DNA of 34,924 bases from an uncultured Spirochaetales bacterium (GCA_946061495.1 CAMGSV010000002.1:1-34924); one strand, 5' to 3'; counted from the first letter of the stretch, positions 1-9,804 are shown. The notes: generated by a model not told the origin, from the sequence alone. Made by a program: numbers and translations.

Positions 1-1293
1 CCCGGTCAGCATGAGCTGGCCCCCATCTACACCACCACCAACATCGCCGCCGACAACAACCAGATCACCATGGAAATCATGAAGAAGCTGGCTCCCCGCC
101 ACGGGCTGGTGTGCCTGCTCCACGAAAAGCCCTTCCAGGGTGTCAACGGCTCCGGCAAGCACAGCAACTGGTCCCTGTCCACCGACAAGGGGGAGAATCT
201 TCTGGAGCCGGGCAACACCCCGGAGGACAACGCTCAGTTCCTGCTGGTGCTCTGCGCCATCATCAAGGGAATCGACGAGTACCAGGACCTCCTGCGGATT
301 TCCGTAGCATCGGCAGGCAACGACCATCGTCTGGGGGCCAACGAGGCACCTCCCGCCATCATCTCCATGTTCTTAGGAGACGAGCTGGAATCCATCCTTG
401 AGTCCATCCAGAAGGGCAAGCCCTTCGACCGCAAGGCAAAGCAAGTGATGCAGCTGGGAGTGGACGCACTGCCCGCCTTCCCCAAGGACAACACCGACAG
501 GAACCGCACCTCCCCCTTTGCCTTCACCGGCAACAAGTTTGAGTTCCGCTCCCTTGGCTCCAGCATGTCCATCTCCTGCCCCAACCTCACCCTGAACACC
601 ATCGTGGCGGAGGAATTCCGGCAGTTTGCAGACATTCTGGAAAAGTCATCGGACTTCACCAAGGACTTAAACCAGCTCATCAAGACCACCCTGACACACC
701 ACCACCGCATCATCTTCAACGGCAACGGCTATTCCCAGGAATGGGTGGAGGAGGCGGCACGACGCGGCCTGTCGAACCTCAAGACCACCTCCGAGGCCCT
801 CCCCCGCTATCTGGAGGAGAAGAACATCGCCCTGTTCAGCGGCCACGGCGTGTACTCCGAGACGGAGATGCGGGCCCGCTACGACATCCTGATGGAAGAA
901 TATGTCAATGTGCTGATGATAGAGGCACGGACCATGCTGGACATGACCCAGAAGGAAATCCTCCCCGCCGCCTTCAAGTATGTGGCGGTGCTGGCCACCT
1001 CCCTTACCCAGGTGCGGGCCGCCATGATGGGCTTGGAATGCAGGGCCCAGGTCGAGAATCTGCGGCTGGTGCAGGAGACCATCGACAGGATCCACCGTGA
1101 GGCCGGCTCCCTCAAGCAGATTCTGGCGGACACCAGCGGCAGCCAGGACCTTACCGCCACCGCCACCTTCTACACCACCTGGATCATTCCGGCTATGGAG
1201 GGGCTGCGGGCGGCCGTGGACAGTCTGGAGATGATGATGGGCAGAGAATTCTGGCCCTTCCCCACCTACGGCGACCTGATGTTCACCAACTGA
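1..1293 (+). CDS. glnN: Glutamine synthetase type III, C-terminal part (5' truncated by window edge)
   Basis: Frame 1 is open from base 1 (PGQHELAPIYTTTNIAADNNQITMEIMKKLA...), with GQHELAPI and C-terminal WPFPTYGDLMF typical of GSIII; TGA at 1291-1293. Confidence 0.92.
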   Translation, partial: PGQHELAPIYTTTNIAADNNQITMEIMKKLAPRHGLVCLLHEKPFQGVNGSGKHSNWSLSTDKGENLLEPGNTPEDNAQFLLVLCAIIKGIDEYQDLLRISVASAGNDHRLGANEAPPAIISMFLGDELESILESIQKGKPFDRKAKQVMQLGVDALPAFPKDNTDRNRTSPFAFTGNKFEFRSLGSSMSISCPNLTLNTIVAEEFRQFADILEKSSDFTKDLNQLIKTTLTHHHRIIFNGNGYSQEWVEEAARRGLSNLKTTSEALPRYLEEKNIALFSGHGVYSETEMRARYDILMEEYVNVLMIEARTMLDMTQKEILPAAFKYVAVLATSLTQVRAAMMGLECRAQVENLRLVQETIDRIHREAGSLKQILADTSGSQDLTATATFYTTWIIPAMEGLRAAVDSLEMMMGREFWPFPTYGDLMFTN

Positions 1294-1304
1294 GACTGAA
1301 ATCC

Positions 1305-1337
1305 CCAGGGAAGCCTGATTGACTTGGCCTTCCCTGG
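1305..1337 (+). terminator. Hairpin downstream of glnN (no clear U-run)
   Basis: Inverted repeat CCAGGGAAG (1305-1313) / CTTCCCTGG (1329-1337). Confidence 0.45.
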
Positions 1338-1387
1338 TACATTGAATACAAGGCCCGCTTCGGCTGGTCATACGACAGGAGGAAATT

Positions 1388-1900
1388 ATGGTTCATACCA
1401 TCAAGGGGCACAGCCCAAAGATTCACGAGAGCGTCTTCGTCGCCTGGAATTCCGAGATTACCGGAAACGTCACCATTGACGAAAACGCTTCCATCTGGTT
1501 CTCCGCCTCAATCCGGGGAGATATGAACAGCGTCACCATCGGAAAGGGCTCCAATGTCCAGGACAACTGCGTCATCCACACCGACTCCAACCGGGGAGCC
1601 GTCATCGGGGACAATGTGACGGTGGGACATGGCGCCATCCTGCATTCCTGCACCATCGGCAACAACACCACCGTGGGCATGGGTGCCATCGTGCTGGACG
1701 GAGCCAAGGTGGGGGCAAACTCCATGGTGGCAGCCGGCTCCGTGGTTCCCCCCGGCAAGGAATTCCCCGACAACAGCATGATCATGGGCTCACCCGCCAA
1801 GGTTGCCAGGGAAATGCGGCCGGAGGAAATCGAGGGCTTTGCCAAGAACTGCCAATCCTACGTGGCCATGGGACAGCTCTACCGGGCGGAGTGCAAGTAA
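1388..1900 (+). CDS. Gamma-carbonic anhydrase family / hexapeptide-repeat protein (YrdA-like)
   Basis: Left-handed beta-helix hexapeptide repeats (NVTIDENASIWFSASIRGDMNSVTIGKGSNVQDNCVIHTD...VTVGHGAILHSCTIGNN); RBS AGGAGG upstream of ATG. Confidence 0.9.
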   Translation: MVHTIKGHSPKIHESVFVAWNSEITGNVTIDENASIWFSASIRGDMNSVTIGKGSNVQDNCVIHTDSNRGAVIGDNVTVGHGAILHSCTIGNNTTVGMGAIVLDGAKVGANSMVAAGSVVPPGKEFPDNSMIMGSPAKVAREMRPEEIEGFAKNCQSYVAMGQLYRAECK

Positions 1901-1930
1901 AAGAAAAAGGGTGGCGCAAAGGCCACCCTT
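1900..1930 (-). terminator. Rho-independent terminator of the DUF1963 gene, possibly bidirectional
   Basis: AAGGGTGGC/GCCACCCTT stem; minus-strand reading is followed by TTTTTCTTTT. Confidence 0.7.
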
Positions 1931-1938
1931 GCTAGGAT

Positions 1939-2880
1939 TTAACAACAATCCCAGGTGTATAAGACTCCGGAAAAATCCAGCTGCTGCAAATCTTCTGGGG
2001 CAATGAAGAAGTTTCCCACTCCCATATCTCCCCACAAAATATCCTCAGAACTGTCCATTTGAAACAAGAGCCTAGTACAGGCAGCATAGTCTGGGCGAGA
2101 AAAACGAGGGTCATCCTGAGTAAAGTAAGGATACCCACCGAGCCAATGGCCTTCATTCCAGTCTGCCATCTGATTATACATGTCTTCACAGAATATATCG
2201 TAAAGGCTTGTTCCTTCTGGTGGCAGAGGAAGCCCAACGGCAACAAGGGCTTTTTGTAGCTCCTGCTGAAAATCGTCATGGGCACAGGGCCCCAGCCAAG
2301 TGTCTACCAATTCAAAATCAAGCTGGAACTCCCCAGCAAAGGGAAGTTCCGAGTCTTCTTCACTGCAGGTGGTAGGAAGATGTAATTCTGCTACCATAGC
2401 TTGAGTAATGGAAGCATCCACCACAGGATGATACACCACCCGCCAATTTTTCTGGCTCATCTGGTTATCAAAATCCAAGCCATAGGCATCATCATTGCTG
2501 ATAAAAAACTGGAGGAGACCAGCTTTGGGAAATCCTTCCAGCGGTGGCAGCTGTTGACAATCAAATTGAGCAAGCAGAACCAAGGGGCTTCCATCCTCAT
2601 TTGTTGGATAGGTTTCAGCAGGATTCCAGTAGGGGATGCCACCGAACTTGCTGGCAGTAAGAGCCAGTGGTGATGCAGCCTTTGTGGGATGAAGCCGAAT
2701 GGCTTTTCGTTGGGTCTGCCGCTGAATCTGAGCCATCAAGAGCTGCTGCTGCTCCAAGCTAAAAAATCCGTCTTGCTCTTCACTTTCATTTGAAGCGGGA
2801 GATGACGTTGTTGGTGCCGCTTGGACAGCTTTTTGCTGAGATTTTCCGAATCCAAAAAGCTTTTGTATCAGTCCCTCCAT
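1939..2880 (-). CDS. DUF1963/YwqG-like protein
   Basis: SKFGGIPYWNPAETYPTNEDGSPLVLLAQFDCQQLPPLEGFPKAGLLQFFISNDD...; ATG at 2880 preceded by GGAGG. The ORF track extends to 2904 but the RBS supports 2880. Confidence 0.85.
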   Translation of the reverse strand: MEGLIQKLFGFGKSQQKAVQAAPTTSSPASNESEEQDGFFSLEQQQLLMAQIQRQTQRKAIRLHPTKAASPLALTASKFGGIPYWNPAETYPTNEDGSPLVLLAQFDCQQLPPLEGFPKAGLLQFFISNDDAYGLDFDNQMSQKNWRVVYHPVVDASITQAMVAELHLPTTCSEEDSELPFAGEFQLDFELVDTWLGPCAHDDFQQELQKALVAVGLPLPPEGTSLYDIFCEDMYNQMADWNEGHWLGGYPYFTQDDPRFSRPDYAACTRLLFQMDSSEDILWGDMGVGNFFIAPEDLQQLDFSGVLYTWDCC

Positions 2881-3020
2881 TTTACCTCCACAATTATTTG
2901 TCACTACTCCAGCAAGTGTACCACGAATTTATTGGCTGGACAACCTTCGTGTCCTAAATGTATCTGGAATGGCCGCCCTCACTTTACCAAATCCCCCGTC
3001 TGCTGTAAAATACCTTCAAT

Positions 3021-4865
3021 ATGAAAGCTTCCAATACATTGATTGCCACTCTGCGGGAAGTGCCTGCAGAGGCTGTTATCGCCAGCCACCAGCTGATGCT
3101 GCGGGCGGGGCTCATTCGCAAGTTGGGCAACGGCCTGTTCACCTATTTTCCCCTGGGACTGCGGGCCTTCCGCAAGGTGGAGAATATTGTCCGTGAGGAA
3201 ATGGATGCCGTCGGGGCGCTGGAATGCAAGCCCTCCGTGGTGGTGCCAGGGGAGCTGTGGCGTGAGTCCGGCCGCTGGGAGACCATGGGAGCGGGAATGC
3301 TCCGCATGAAGAACCGGGTGGACCAGGAACTGGTGGTGAGTCCCACTGCCGAGGAAGCCTTTACTGCCCTGGTGCGGGACGAGCTTGAGTCCTACAAGCA
3401 GCTGCCCCTCACCCTCTACCAAATCAACACAAAGTACCGAGACGAAATCCGCCCCCGCTACGGCGTGATGCGCGGCCGTGAGTTCACCATGAAGGATGCC
3501 TATTCCTTCCACACCACGGCGGAAAGCCTGGACGAGACCTACCTCGCCATGGAATCTGCCTACAAGCGGATCTTCAAGCGGCTGGGACTTTCCGTCATTC
3601 CCGTTTCCGCCGACTCTGGCGCCATGGGTGGCAGCGGCTCCGAGGAATTCATGGTGGAGAGCGCCGTTGGCGACGACACCCTCATTCTCTGCCCCAACTG
3701 CGACTACGCCGCCAACACCGAGAAGGCGGCCTGTGCCCCTGACGTTGCCCTGGACAAGGACGGCAAGCCCCTGGTGGCCACGGAGCTGCCCATCGAGAAG
3801 GTGCCCTGTCCCGGCGTGGAGACCATCGCCCAGATGGAGGAATTCTTCAAAATGAGCGCCACCCAGTTCATCAAAGTGCTGATCTACAAGGTGCACAACT
3901 GCGAGCTGGACCTGCGGACTGCCCCCGGCGGCCAGGGCTTCAAGCGGGAGGTTGAAGGCGGTGTGCCGGTGTATCCCGTATGCTTCGTTGCAGTGGCCAT
4001 CCGTGGCGACCTGGACGTGAACGAGGCCAAGCTGGCTGCATCCCTCAAAGCCAGCGAGGTGGAGCTGGCGGAGGAGGCCGACGTCATCGCCTATTCTGGC
4101 GCTCCCCACGGCTTTGTGGGACCTGTTGGCCTCACCAAGCTGCCCTTGCTGGCGGACTTCAGCGTCATGACCCAGAAGGAGGACGGCAGCTTTGAGGCCC
4201 ACCTCCACGACACCGTGACCGGCGGCGGCTCCGCCGACGTGGACAACATCCACGTGGAGCCCATCCGTGACTTCACTCCCTTCATCACCGCCGACGTCCG
4301 CACCGTGGTGGCCGGGGACAAGTGTCCCTGCTGCAACAGCGAATTCTACAGCAAGAAGGGCAACGAGCTGGGCCACATCTTCAAGCTGGGCTACAAGTAC
4401 AGCAAGTCCATGAACGTCACCTACCTTGACGAGAACGGCAAGCAGCAGGTTCCCATCATGGGCTGCTACGGAATCGGGGTGGACAGAGCGCTGGCCTCCA
4501 TCATCGAGGAGCACCACGACGAGAACGGAATCATCTGGCCCATGAGTGCCGCCCCCTATCAGGTTGCCATCGTGCCGGTAAAGTACGACGGACAGATGAA
4601 GGAAGTGGCAGATTCCCTGTATTCCCAGTTACAAAAGCGTGGTGTGGAGGTTTTACTTGATGACAGGAACGAACGTCCCGGCGTAAAGTTCAAGGACATG
4701 GACCTGATTGGCATTCCCCTCCGCATTGTGGTGGGTGACAAGACCCTGCCCAATGTGGAGGTCAAGCTGCGCTCCCAAAAGGATGCCCAGCTGGTGGCCG
4801 CAGATGCCGCCGCAGAGGAGGTTGCCAAGCTGGTTCAGTCTGAGCTGGACCGCCTGAGGGCATAA
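3021..4865 (+). CDS. proS: Prolyl-tRNA synthetase (bacterial type with insertion domain)
   Basis: ASHQLMLRAGLIRKLGNGLFTYFPLGLRAFRKVENIVREEM; RPRYGVMRGREFTMKDAYSFH; CYGIGVDRALASIIEEHHDENGIIWP. Confidence 0.97.
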   Translation: MKASNTLIATLREVPAEAVIASHQLMLRAGLIRKLGNGLFTYFPLGLRAFRKVENIVREEMDAVGALECKPSVVVPGELWRESGRWETMGAGMLRMKNRVDQELVVSPTAEEAFTALVRDELESYKQLPLTLYQINTKYRDEIRPRYGVMRGREFTMKDAYSFHTTAESLDETYLAMESAYKRIFKRLGLSVIPVSADSGAMGGSGSEEFMVESAVGDDTLILCPNCDYAANTEKAACAPDVALDKDGKPLVATELPIEKVPCPGVETIAQMEEFFKMSATQFIKVLIYKVHNCELDLRTAPGGQGFKREVEGGVPVYPVCFVAVAIRGDLDVNEAKLAASLKASEVELAEEADVIAYSGAPHGFVGPVGLTKLPLLADFSVMTQKEDGSFEAHLHDTVTGGGSADVDNIHVEPIRDFTPFITADVRTVVAGDKCPCCNSEFYSKKGNELGHIFKLGYKYSKSMNVTYLDENGKQQVPIMGCYGIGVDRALASIIEEHHDENGIIWPMSAAPYQVAIVPVKYDGQMKEVADSLYSQLQKRGVEVLLDDRNERPGVKFKDMDLIGIPLRIVVGDKTLPNVEVKLRSQKDAQLVAADAAAEEVAKLVQSELDRLRA

Positions 4866-4930
4866 GGTTCTCCGCCGCCTTGGACTTGGATTCAGGGCGG
4901 CCTGTTAAAATCTCTTTTCACAGGAATACA

Positions 4931-6064
4931 ATGAAAAAAACATCTGTTGCATCCATTCTTTTTGGACTTGTGTTGCTGGTGGCGGCACTCACTCCGGCAG
5001 CCGCCTTTCCCGGCATCCAAAGCTATTTGAAGGACGAGTCCGGCCAGTACGTGTACTACCGTGACTACACCTTTCCCTACGAGGCCTACGTGGGCTTCCT
5101 CCACTACGACGAGGGCACCTACGGCATGCGGTTCTATGCCCCCAACCAGCCCTTGGAGGGTGTCTCCCAGGCGGCGGCCCAGGCAGGGATGGCAGCCAAG
5201 GGCGGCATGGTGGGTGTCCCCAAGTCCGTGGAGATTCTATTTACCGTGAACACGGAGACCAAGGTGACGGAGATGACCGGGGAGAAATTCCTCACCACCA
5301 TCACCGGCAGCGACACGGAGATTGTGAACTACCTCCACGACCTGGTGTATGAATTCTCCGCCCGCCGCCGAAAGCTGGCAGACCCCGTGGTGACAAAGGC
5401 GGTCTCCAGCCGTGAGGACTTCCCCCAGTTCGGCGGCCCTGTCACCATGAAGTACTCCTTCGATATACCCATCTTCAACCTGCAGGAAATCATCGGAGCA
5501 GACGGAGCCCCCTCCTTCCAACTGGCCACCGTGGGAGCCTTGGCCTCCTCCAGCGACAACAGCTTCTTTGCCTTCACCGGCTTTCCCGCACCCATGCAGG
5601 ACAAGGCCAGGAATTTCACCTCCACCCAGAAGAAGCCCTCCCAGAAGATTCAGTACAAGGGGCAGGAAATCAAGCTGGATGAGCAGTGGACCCAGGCCGC
5701 CGAGAACATGTACCTGCTGGGTGACGTGGCCATGGTTGCCATGACGGAATTCCAGCCCTCGGAGCAGGTTGCCGCCGCCGGAACCGCCGCCATTCTGGAT
5801 GCCTTCTGCCGCACCCTTTCCCTAGGCTCCACCGGCTCCTACACGGACTGGGGCAACAGGAAGCTCAAGCGGAGCAAGAACAGCCTGGAGGTGAGCCTCC
5901 GCACCCACATCCCGGAGGACAATGCCGTGTCCCAGAACTTCAAGTTCATCACCAAGAACAAGGCCGGCGGCTACTCCATCATGACCCTCACCATCTTTGA
6001 CCGAGCCTACAAGGACAACCGCACCTACTTTGATGCCATCCTCAAAAGCTACAAGGTGAGGTAA
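4931..6064 (+). CDS. Secreted protein of unknown function
   Basis: ATG at 4931 after AGGAA; signal peptide MKKTSVASILFGLVLLVAALTPAAA; no domain recognised. Confidence 0.75.
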   Translation: MKKTSVASILFGLVLLVAALTPAAAFPGIQSYLKDESGQYVYYRDYTFPYEAYVGFLHYDEGTYGMRFYAPNQPLEGVSQAAAQAGMAAKGGMVGVPKSVEILFTVNTETKVTEMTGEKFLTTITGSDTEIVNYLHDLVYEFSARRRKLADPVVTKAVSSREDFPQFGGPVTMKYSFDIPIFNLQEIIGADGAPSFQLATVGALASSSDNSFFAFTGFPAPMQDKARNFTSTQKKPSQKIQYKGQEIKLDEQWTQAAENMYLLGDVAMVAMTEFQPSEQVAAAGTAAILDAFCRTLSLGSTGSYTDWGNRKLKRSKNSLEVSLRTHIPEDNAVSQNFKFITKNKAGGYSIMTLTIFDRAYKDNRTYFDAILKSYKVR

Positions 6065-6079
6065 ATCGGTGGTTTGAGG

Positions 6080-6108
6080 CAAGCGGGTGTGATTCCCGCT
6101 TGTTTTTT
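6080..6108 (+). terminator. Rho-independent terminator
   Basis: AAGCGGG TGTGATT CCCGCTT followed by GTTTTTT. Confidence 0.8.
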
Positions 6109-6129
6109 AGGAGTGGGAATGAGTACAAT

Positions 6130-6407
6130 CTATTTTCCAAATAAATCAGCATGTGCACCTGTGGCTGTTAAGGTGAGAATCAGAAGATTTTTCCACCTTG
6201 TAGATTAATAACCAGTCTGGTTTAATGTGTGCTTCTCGGTAGGAACTCCAATTTCCTGTCAAGGCATGATTCCGATATCGGGATGGCAGAATCTCACCTT
6301 GAGCTAGTCTTTTGATGATGCTTGTCAAAAGAGAAATATCGTATCCCCCTTCTCTTCATCAAGCGAACATCCTCCTCAAACTGTTTCGTGGTTTTTACCG
6401 TGTACAT
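6130..6407 (-). pseudogene. YafQ-family type II toxin, frameshifted
   Basis: ATG at 6407 overlaps the relB stop by 1 nt (TGATG). Pieces MYTVKTTKQFEEDVRLMKRRG / (Y)DISLLTSIIKRLAQGEILPSRYRNHALTGNWSSYREAHIKPDWLLIYKVEK / LLILTLTATGAHADLFGK lie in different frames. Lesions are near C5 at 6345-6349 (one extra nt) and near 6187-6192 (two nt missing). Confidence 0.82.
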
Positions 6408-6703
6408 CAGACCTTGTATTCAGGCTCCTGCTCTGCCACCGACAAAATATCTTCCATCATCTTATTTATGTCGGTGTAGCCCTGAGCGTCTGGATCACTG
6501 GCGATTGCATCCGCTTCCTTGAATGCTTGCAGAAGCCGTGGGCTGGGGATGTCTGACTTTATCTCAAAAGGGATGCGCTGTTCCCGAACGACAGTCTTGG
6601 CAAACAAATTGAAGGCCGTTGAAACAGACATTCCAACAGAATTGCAGAATTCATCGAACCGTTGCTTTGTCTCGTCGTCCAGACGAATGCTTATGGCAGC
6701 CAT
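6407..6703 (-). CDS. RelB/DinJ-family antitoxin
   Basis: MAAISIRLDDETKQRFDEFCNSVGMSVSTAFNLFAKTVVREQRIPFEIKSD is a typical RelB/DinJ N-terminus; immediately upstream of the yafQ remnant. Confidence 0.88.
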   Translation of the reverse strand: MAAISIRLDDETKQRFDEFCNSVGMSVSTAFNLFAKTVVREQRIPFEIKSDIPSPRLLQAFKEADAIASDPDAQGYTDINKMMEDILSVAEQEPEYKV

Positions 6704-6788
6704 ACATCACCTCTCTACTCACAATTGTACTCCATTTGCTGGCATTTGCATAGCATATCACCGTAATTTCACCCAGGAAGGGAGTCCG

Positions 6789-7685
6789 CTACTTGAAGCT
6801 GGCCACCGACAAGGGTGTGCCAATCCACACGCCCTCGCTGCCTAGGTACTCCTTCTTTTGGCCTTCGATGATGAACTGCACGCTGTCCACCGTGGGGAAG
6901 GATGCGGCGGTGTAGACAATCTGCATCAGCTGGTTAATGTAGCCATCCACCCCGTAGGTGTTGAACTCGAACTCCTCGCTGAAATTCAAGGTGGCCACCC
7001 GATTCTTCACCGAGGCGGAGAGGAGGCGACTTCCCTCTGGAATCAGTGTCATGCAATTTTCGATTATGTCGTCGTGATTGGGACCTTCCAAAAGGCTGTT
7101 GATGGAAGCCGACAAGGGGGAATTCGTCTTTGGAATGCGGCGAACCACCTCCTTGCGGGAAACAGTGCCGTCCTTGCCCAGCACCACGAAGAAGAGCTTC
7201 ACCTGGGTTTCCTCCGCAGGGATTCCAGCTGTCTGTTCAGCAGTGATGCTGCCATAGGGGGTCTCGATGATGGTCTCGCTGGGAAGTGGCAATGGCTCTG
7301 GTGGAAGGGCTGCCAGTTCATCGGCAGTGGAGGCGGGAACTGAGTCGGCATCCTCCACAGTAACCAAGCTGCCCAAATCGATGGTGGACAAATCCTGGAA
7401 CTCCACCACCGGTCCTGGTCCCTGACTTGAATTGTCCTGTATTATTACTGGGGAAGCAGTTTGCGTCAGCGTAGTTGGAGAAGAACCATCCTCCTCCAAC
7501 TGATAGTTCTCCACAAATGCAGGCTCAGAGCCGATGAGATGGGTAAAAAAACCGGTCTTTTTAAGGGTTGCCAGGATTTTATCCTGCATCAGGAAAAATG
7601 CAATCAGAAGAACAAGGGCCAGAAGCAACCACACGATGACTCCAAGGCTCAGTTTGAATTGTTTTTTTTGCTGACTCATGTCCAC
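6789..7685 (-). CDS. GerMN-domain protein with a single N-terminal TM segment
   Basis: TM LSLGVIVWLLLALVLLIAFFLM; C-terminal GerMN-like EVVRRIPKTNSPLSASINSLLEGPN...LIPEGSRLLSASVKNRVATLNFSEEFEFN...VDSVQFIIEG. Confidence 0.83.
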   Translation of the reverse strand: MDMSQQKKQFKLSLGVIVWLLLALVLLIAFFLMQDKILATLKKTGFFTHLIGSEPAFVENYQLEEDGSSPTTLTQTASPVIIQDNSSQGPGPVVEFQDLSTIDLGSLVTVEDADSVPASTADELAALPPEPLPLPSETIIETPYGSITAEQTAGIPAEETQVKLFFVVLGKDGTVSRKEVVRRIPKTNSPLSASINSLLEGPNHDDIIENCMTLIPEGSRLLSASVKNRVATLNFSEEFEFNTYGVDGYINQLMQIVYTAASFPTVDSVQFIIEGQKKEYLGSEGVWIGTPLSVASFK

Positions 7686-7711
7686 AGTATAATACCCCCT
7701 TTAAAATCATG

Positions 7712-9079
7712 TCAATGCGGGAACTTCAAAAACATGGTAGTTCCCTGCCCCACAAGGCTTTGGACTTCCAATTCCAAGTCCAGCCTGTCCACCAAGGTAC
7801 GGGCAATGGACAATCCCAATCCGGTGCCGCCAGTCTTCCTGTTGCGGGACTCGTCCACCCGGTAGAACCGATCAAAAATGCGGCCAAGGTCAGACTCGGC
7901 AATGCCCCAGCCCTGGTCCGCAACGGAAAGCTGTCCCGCCTCCCCATTCCAGCGGAGGGTCACGGAGGCAGGCTGCTGGCTGTAGGTGATGCTGTTTTTG
8001 ATGAATATACGTAAAATCTGCCGCAAGGCCTCTTGGTTACACTGAATGATAGCATGGCTGGGGCAGTCAAGCTGGAAAAGCACCTCGGGATGAATCAGAT
8101 TGAAATCAGCTGCAATCTCCTGCAGAAAGGGCTGGAGCTGGATGTTCTCCGGCAGATAGATGGAATCAGGGTTGTTTTCCGCCCTTGTCAGCTGCAAGAG
8201 ATTTTCTATCAGCAGTGACATGGAGCGACTTTCCTTCTGCAGGGTCTGAAGGGATTCCTCCAGCACCGCAGGATTTTCCTTGCCCCAGCGGCACAGCAAA
8301 TCCACATGGCCGGAAATCACCGCTAGGGGAGTTTTCAGCTCATGGGCGGCATCGGAGGTGAAGCGGCGCTGCTTGTCAAAGTCCTCCTCCAGCCGGGAAA
8401 AGAGCCGGTTGAAGGTCACGGCCAATTCCTGCAGCTCGTCCTTTGCCCCCGACTCATCAAGCCGGCTGTCCAACTTTTCGCTGGTAATCTCCTGGGCCTG
8501 CACGATTATGCGACGCAGGGGACGCAAAATGCGGCGACTCACGATGTAGGCGATTATGTTGGAAATCAGCAGCAGCGGGATAGCGGACAGCAGGAAAATT
8601 CGGGGCAAGCCTTGGAGAATCAGGTTGGCATTGTCCTGATGCAAATCCATCGCCACCTGGACCCGATAGCCGCCACCTTCGCTTGAGTTGCCGACCGTCC
8701 TTGCCATGTACAGGAGATTCAGATTGCCGTCGATGAAGAAGCCTTCCCGAAATTCCGTGGCAGCTTGGCCAGCCTCGGTATCTGGCAATGCGGGAACGAG
8801 GGCATCATTGGTCCGCACCAAGGAACCGTCCACCTTGGAAATGCGATACAAAATATAGTAGGGAATGGCATGGGAGGGGAAGGCAATACCATCCCGAACA
8901 GAATGCTCGTATCCCAGCTCCACAATGTTCAGAAAATGACTCAGTTCCTCGGTCTGCTTCCGCTCCAGGGACTGCTTGGTGAAGGTTATCATCAGGAAGG
9001 AAAAGAAAAAGACAGAGACAAAGATCAGCAGGGTGAAGATTGCCGTCAGTTTGACAGAAAGGGTGAGCTTGTAGTTCAT
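7712..9079 (-). CDS. Two-component sensor histidine kinase (two TM segments, HAMP, HisKA, HATPase_c)
   Basis: HELKTPLAVISGHVDLL H-box; DQGWGIAESDLGRIFDRFYRVDESRNRKTGGTGLGLSIAR. Confidence 0.96.
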   Translation of the reverse strand: MNYKLTLSVKLTAIFTLLIFVSVFFFSFLMITFTKQSLERKQTEELSHFLNIVELGYEHSVRDGIAFPSHAIPYYILYRISKVDGSLVRTNDALVPALPDTEAGQAATEFREGFFIDGNLNLLYMARTVGNSSEGGGYRVQVAMDLHQDNANLILQGLPRIFLLSAIPLLLISNIIAYIVSRRILRPLRRIIVQAQEITSEKLDSRLDESGAKDELQELAVTFNRLFSRLEEDFDKQRRFTSDAAHELKTPLAVISGHVDLLCRWGKENPAVLEESLQTLQKESRSMSLLIENLLQLTRAENNPDSIYLPENIQLQPFLQEIAADFNLIHPEVLFQLDCPSHAIIQCNQEALRQILRIFIKNSITYSQQPASVTLRWNGEAGQLSVADQGWGIAESDLGRIFDRFYRVDESRNRKTGGTGLGLSIARTLVDRLDLELEVQSLVGQGTTMFLKFPH

Positions 9080-9084
9080 TTCCG

Positions 9085-9804
9085 CTACAGGTCCTTCATG
9101 ATGTAGCCAATTCCCCGCAGGGTGGTGATGCAGGAGGTCTTGCCGTCTCCATCCAGCTTGCTCCGCAGATACCGCACATACACGTCAACGGAATTGGGAT
9201 CGATGAAGTGCTCCTCTCCCCACACCATATCGATAATCCGTTCCCGAGAAAGAGCCTCGTTCTTGTGGGACATGAAGCAATGGAGCAGCTGATATTCTGT
9301 CTTGGTGAGGGAGAGTTCCTGGCCGGAAAGACTGACGGTGCAGGACTTGGGATTCAGGGTGATGGCACCACAAGTCAGCACCTCTTCCACCACTCCCGCT
9401 GCCTTGCTATGGACGGTCTCCTCAGCGGGGCCGCTCCAGGCTGTTTTTCGTCTCAGGAGGCTACGGATTCGTGCCAGCAGCTCCTCAATGGCAAAGGGCT
9501 TGGGCAGATAGTCATCGGCCCCGGCATCCAGTCCCATCACCCGATCCATGGTGTCGCCACGGGCAGTCAGTAAGATGACAGGAACGGAGGAGGTCTTTCT
9601 TATCCGTCGCAGAACCTCCAACCCATTTATGCCGGGCAGCATGATGTCCAGCAGCACCAAATCCCACTGTTCCTGCTGAAACAACTCCAGTGCAGTTCTA
9701 CCGTCCTCTGCCACCTGCACCTTATATCCTTCGTGGGTCAACTCCAGCCGCACGAAGGATGAAATCCCCTGTTCATCCTCCACAATTAAAATTCGTTCCA
9801 TCAT
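9085..9804 (-). CDS. OmpR/PhoB-family response regulator
   Basis: ILIVEDEQGISSFVRLELTHEGY...DLVLLDIMLPG...VILLTARGD...GADDYLPKPF; winged-helix C-terminus VDVYVRYLRSKLD. Confidence 0.96.
   Translation of the reverse strand: MMERILIVEDEQGISSFVRLELTHEGYKVQVAEDGRTALELFQQEQWDLVLLDIMLPGINGLEVLRRIRKTSSVPVILLTARGDTMDRVMGLDAGADDYLPKPFAIEELLARIRSLLRRKTAWSGPAEETVHSKAAGVVEEVLTCGAITLNPKSCTVSLSGQELSLTKTEYQLLHCFMSHKNEALSRERIIDMVWGEEHFIDPNSVDVYVRYLRSKLDGDGKTSCITTLRGIGYIMKDL

Noticed and set aside
2979-4517. 512-aa minus-strand ORF antisense to proS
   Set aside because: Low-complexity V/H/G/L-rich translation typical of an antisense frame in GC-biased coding DNA; proS on the + strand is unambiguous.
6146-6328. 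60-aa ORF taken as a standalone gene
   Set aside because: It is the central fragment of the frameshifted YafQ-like toxin; flanking frames hold the N- and C-terminal pieces.
6345-6349. C5 run in the toxin as a phase-variation switch
   Set aside because: Too short for efficient slippage, and a second lesion near 6187-6192 would still break the frame.
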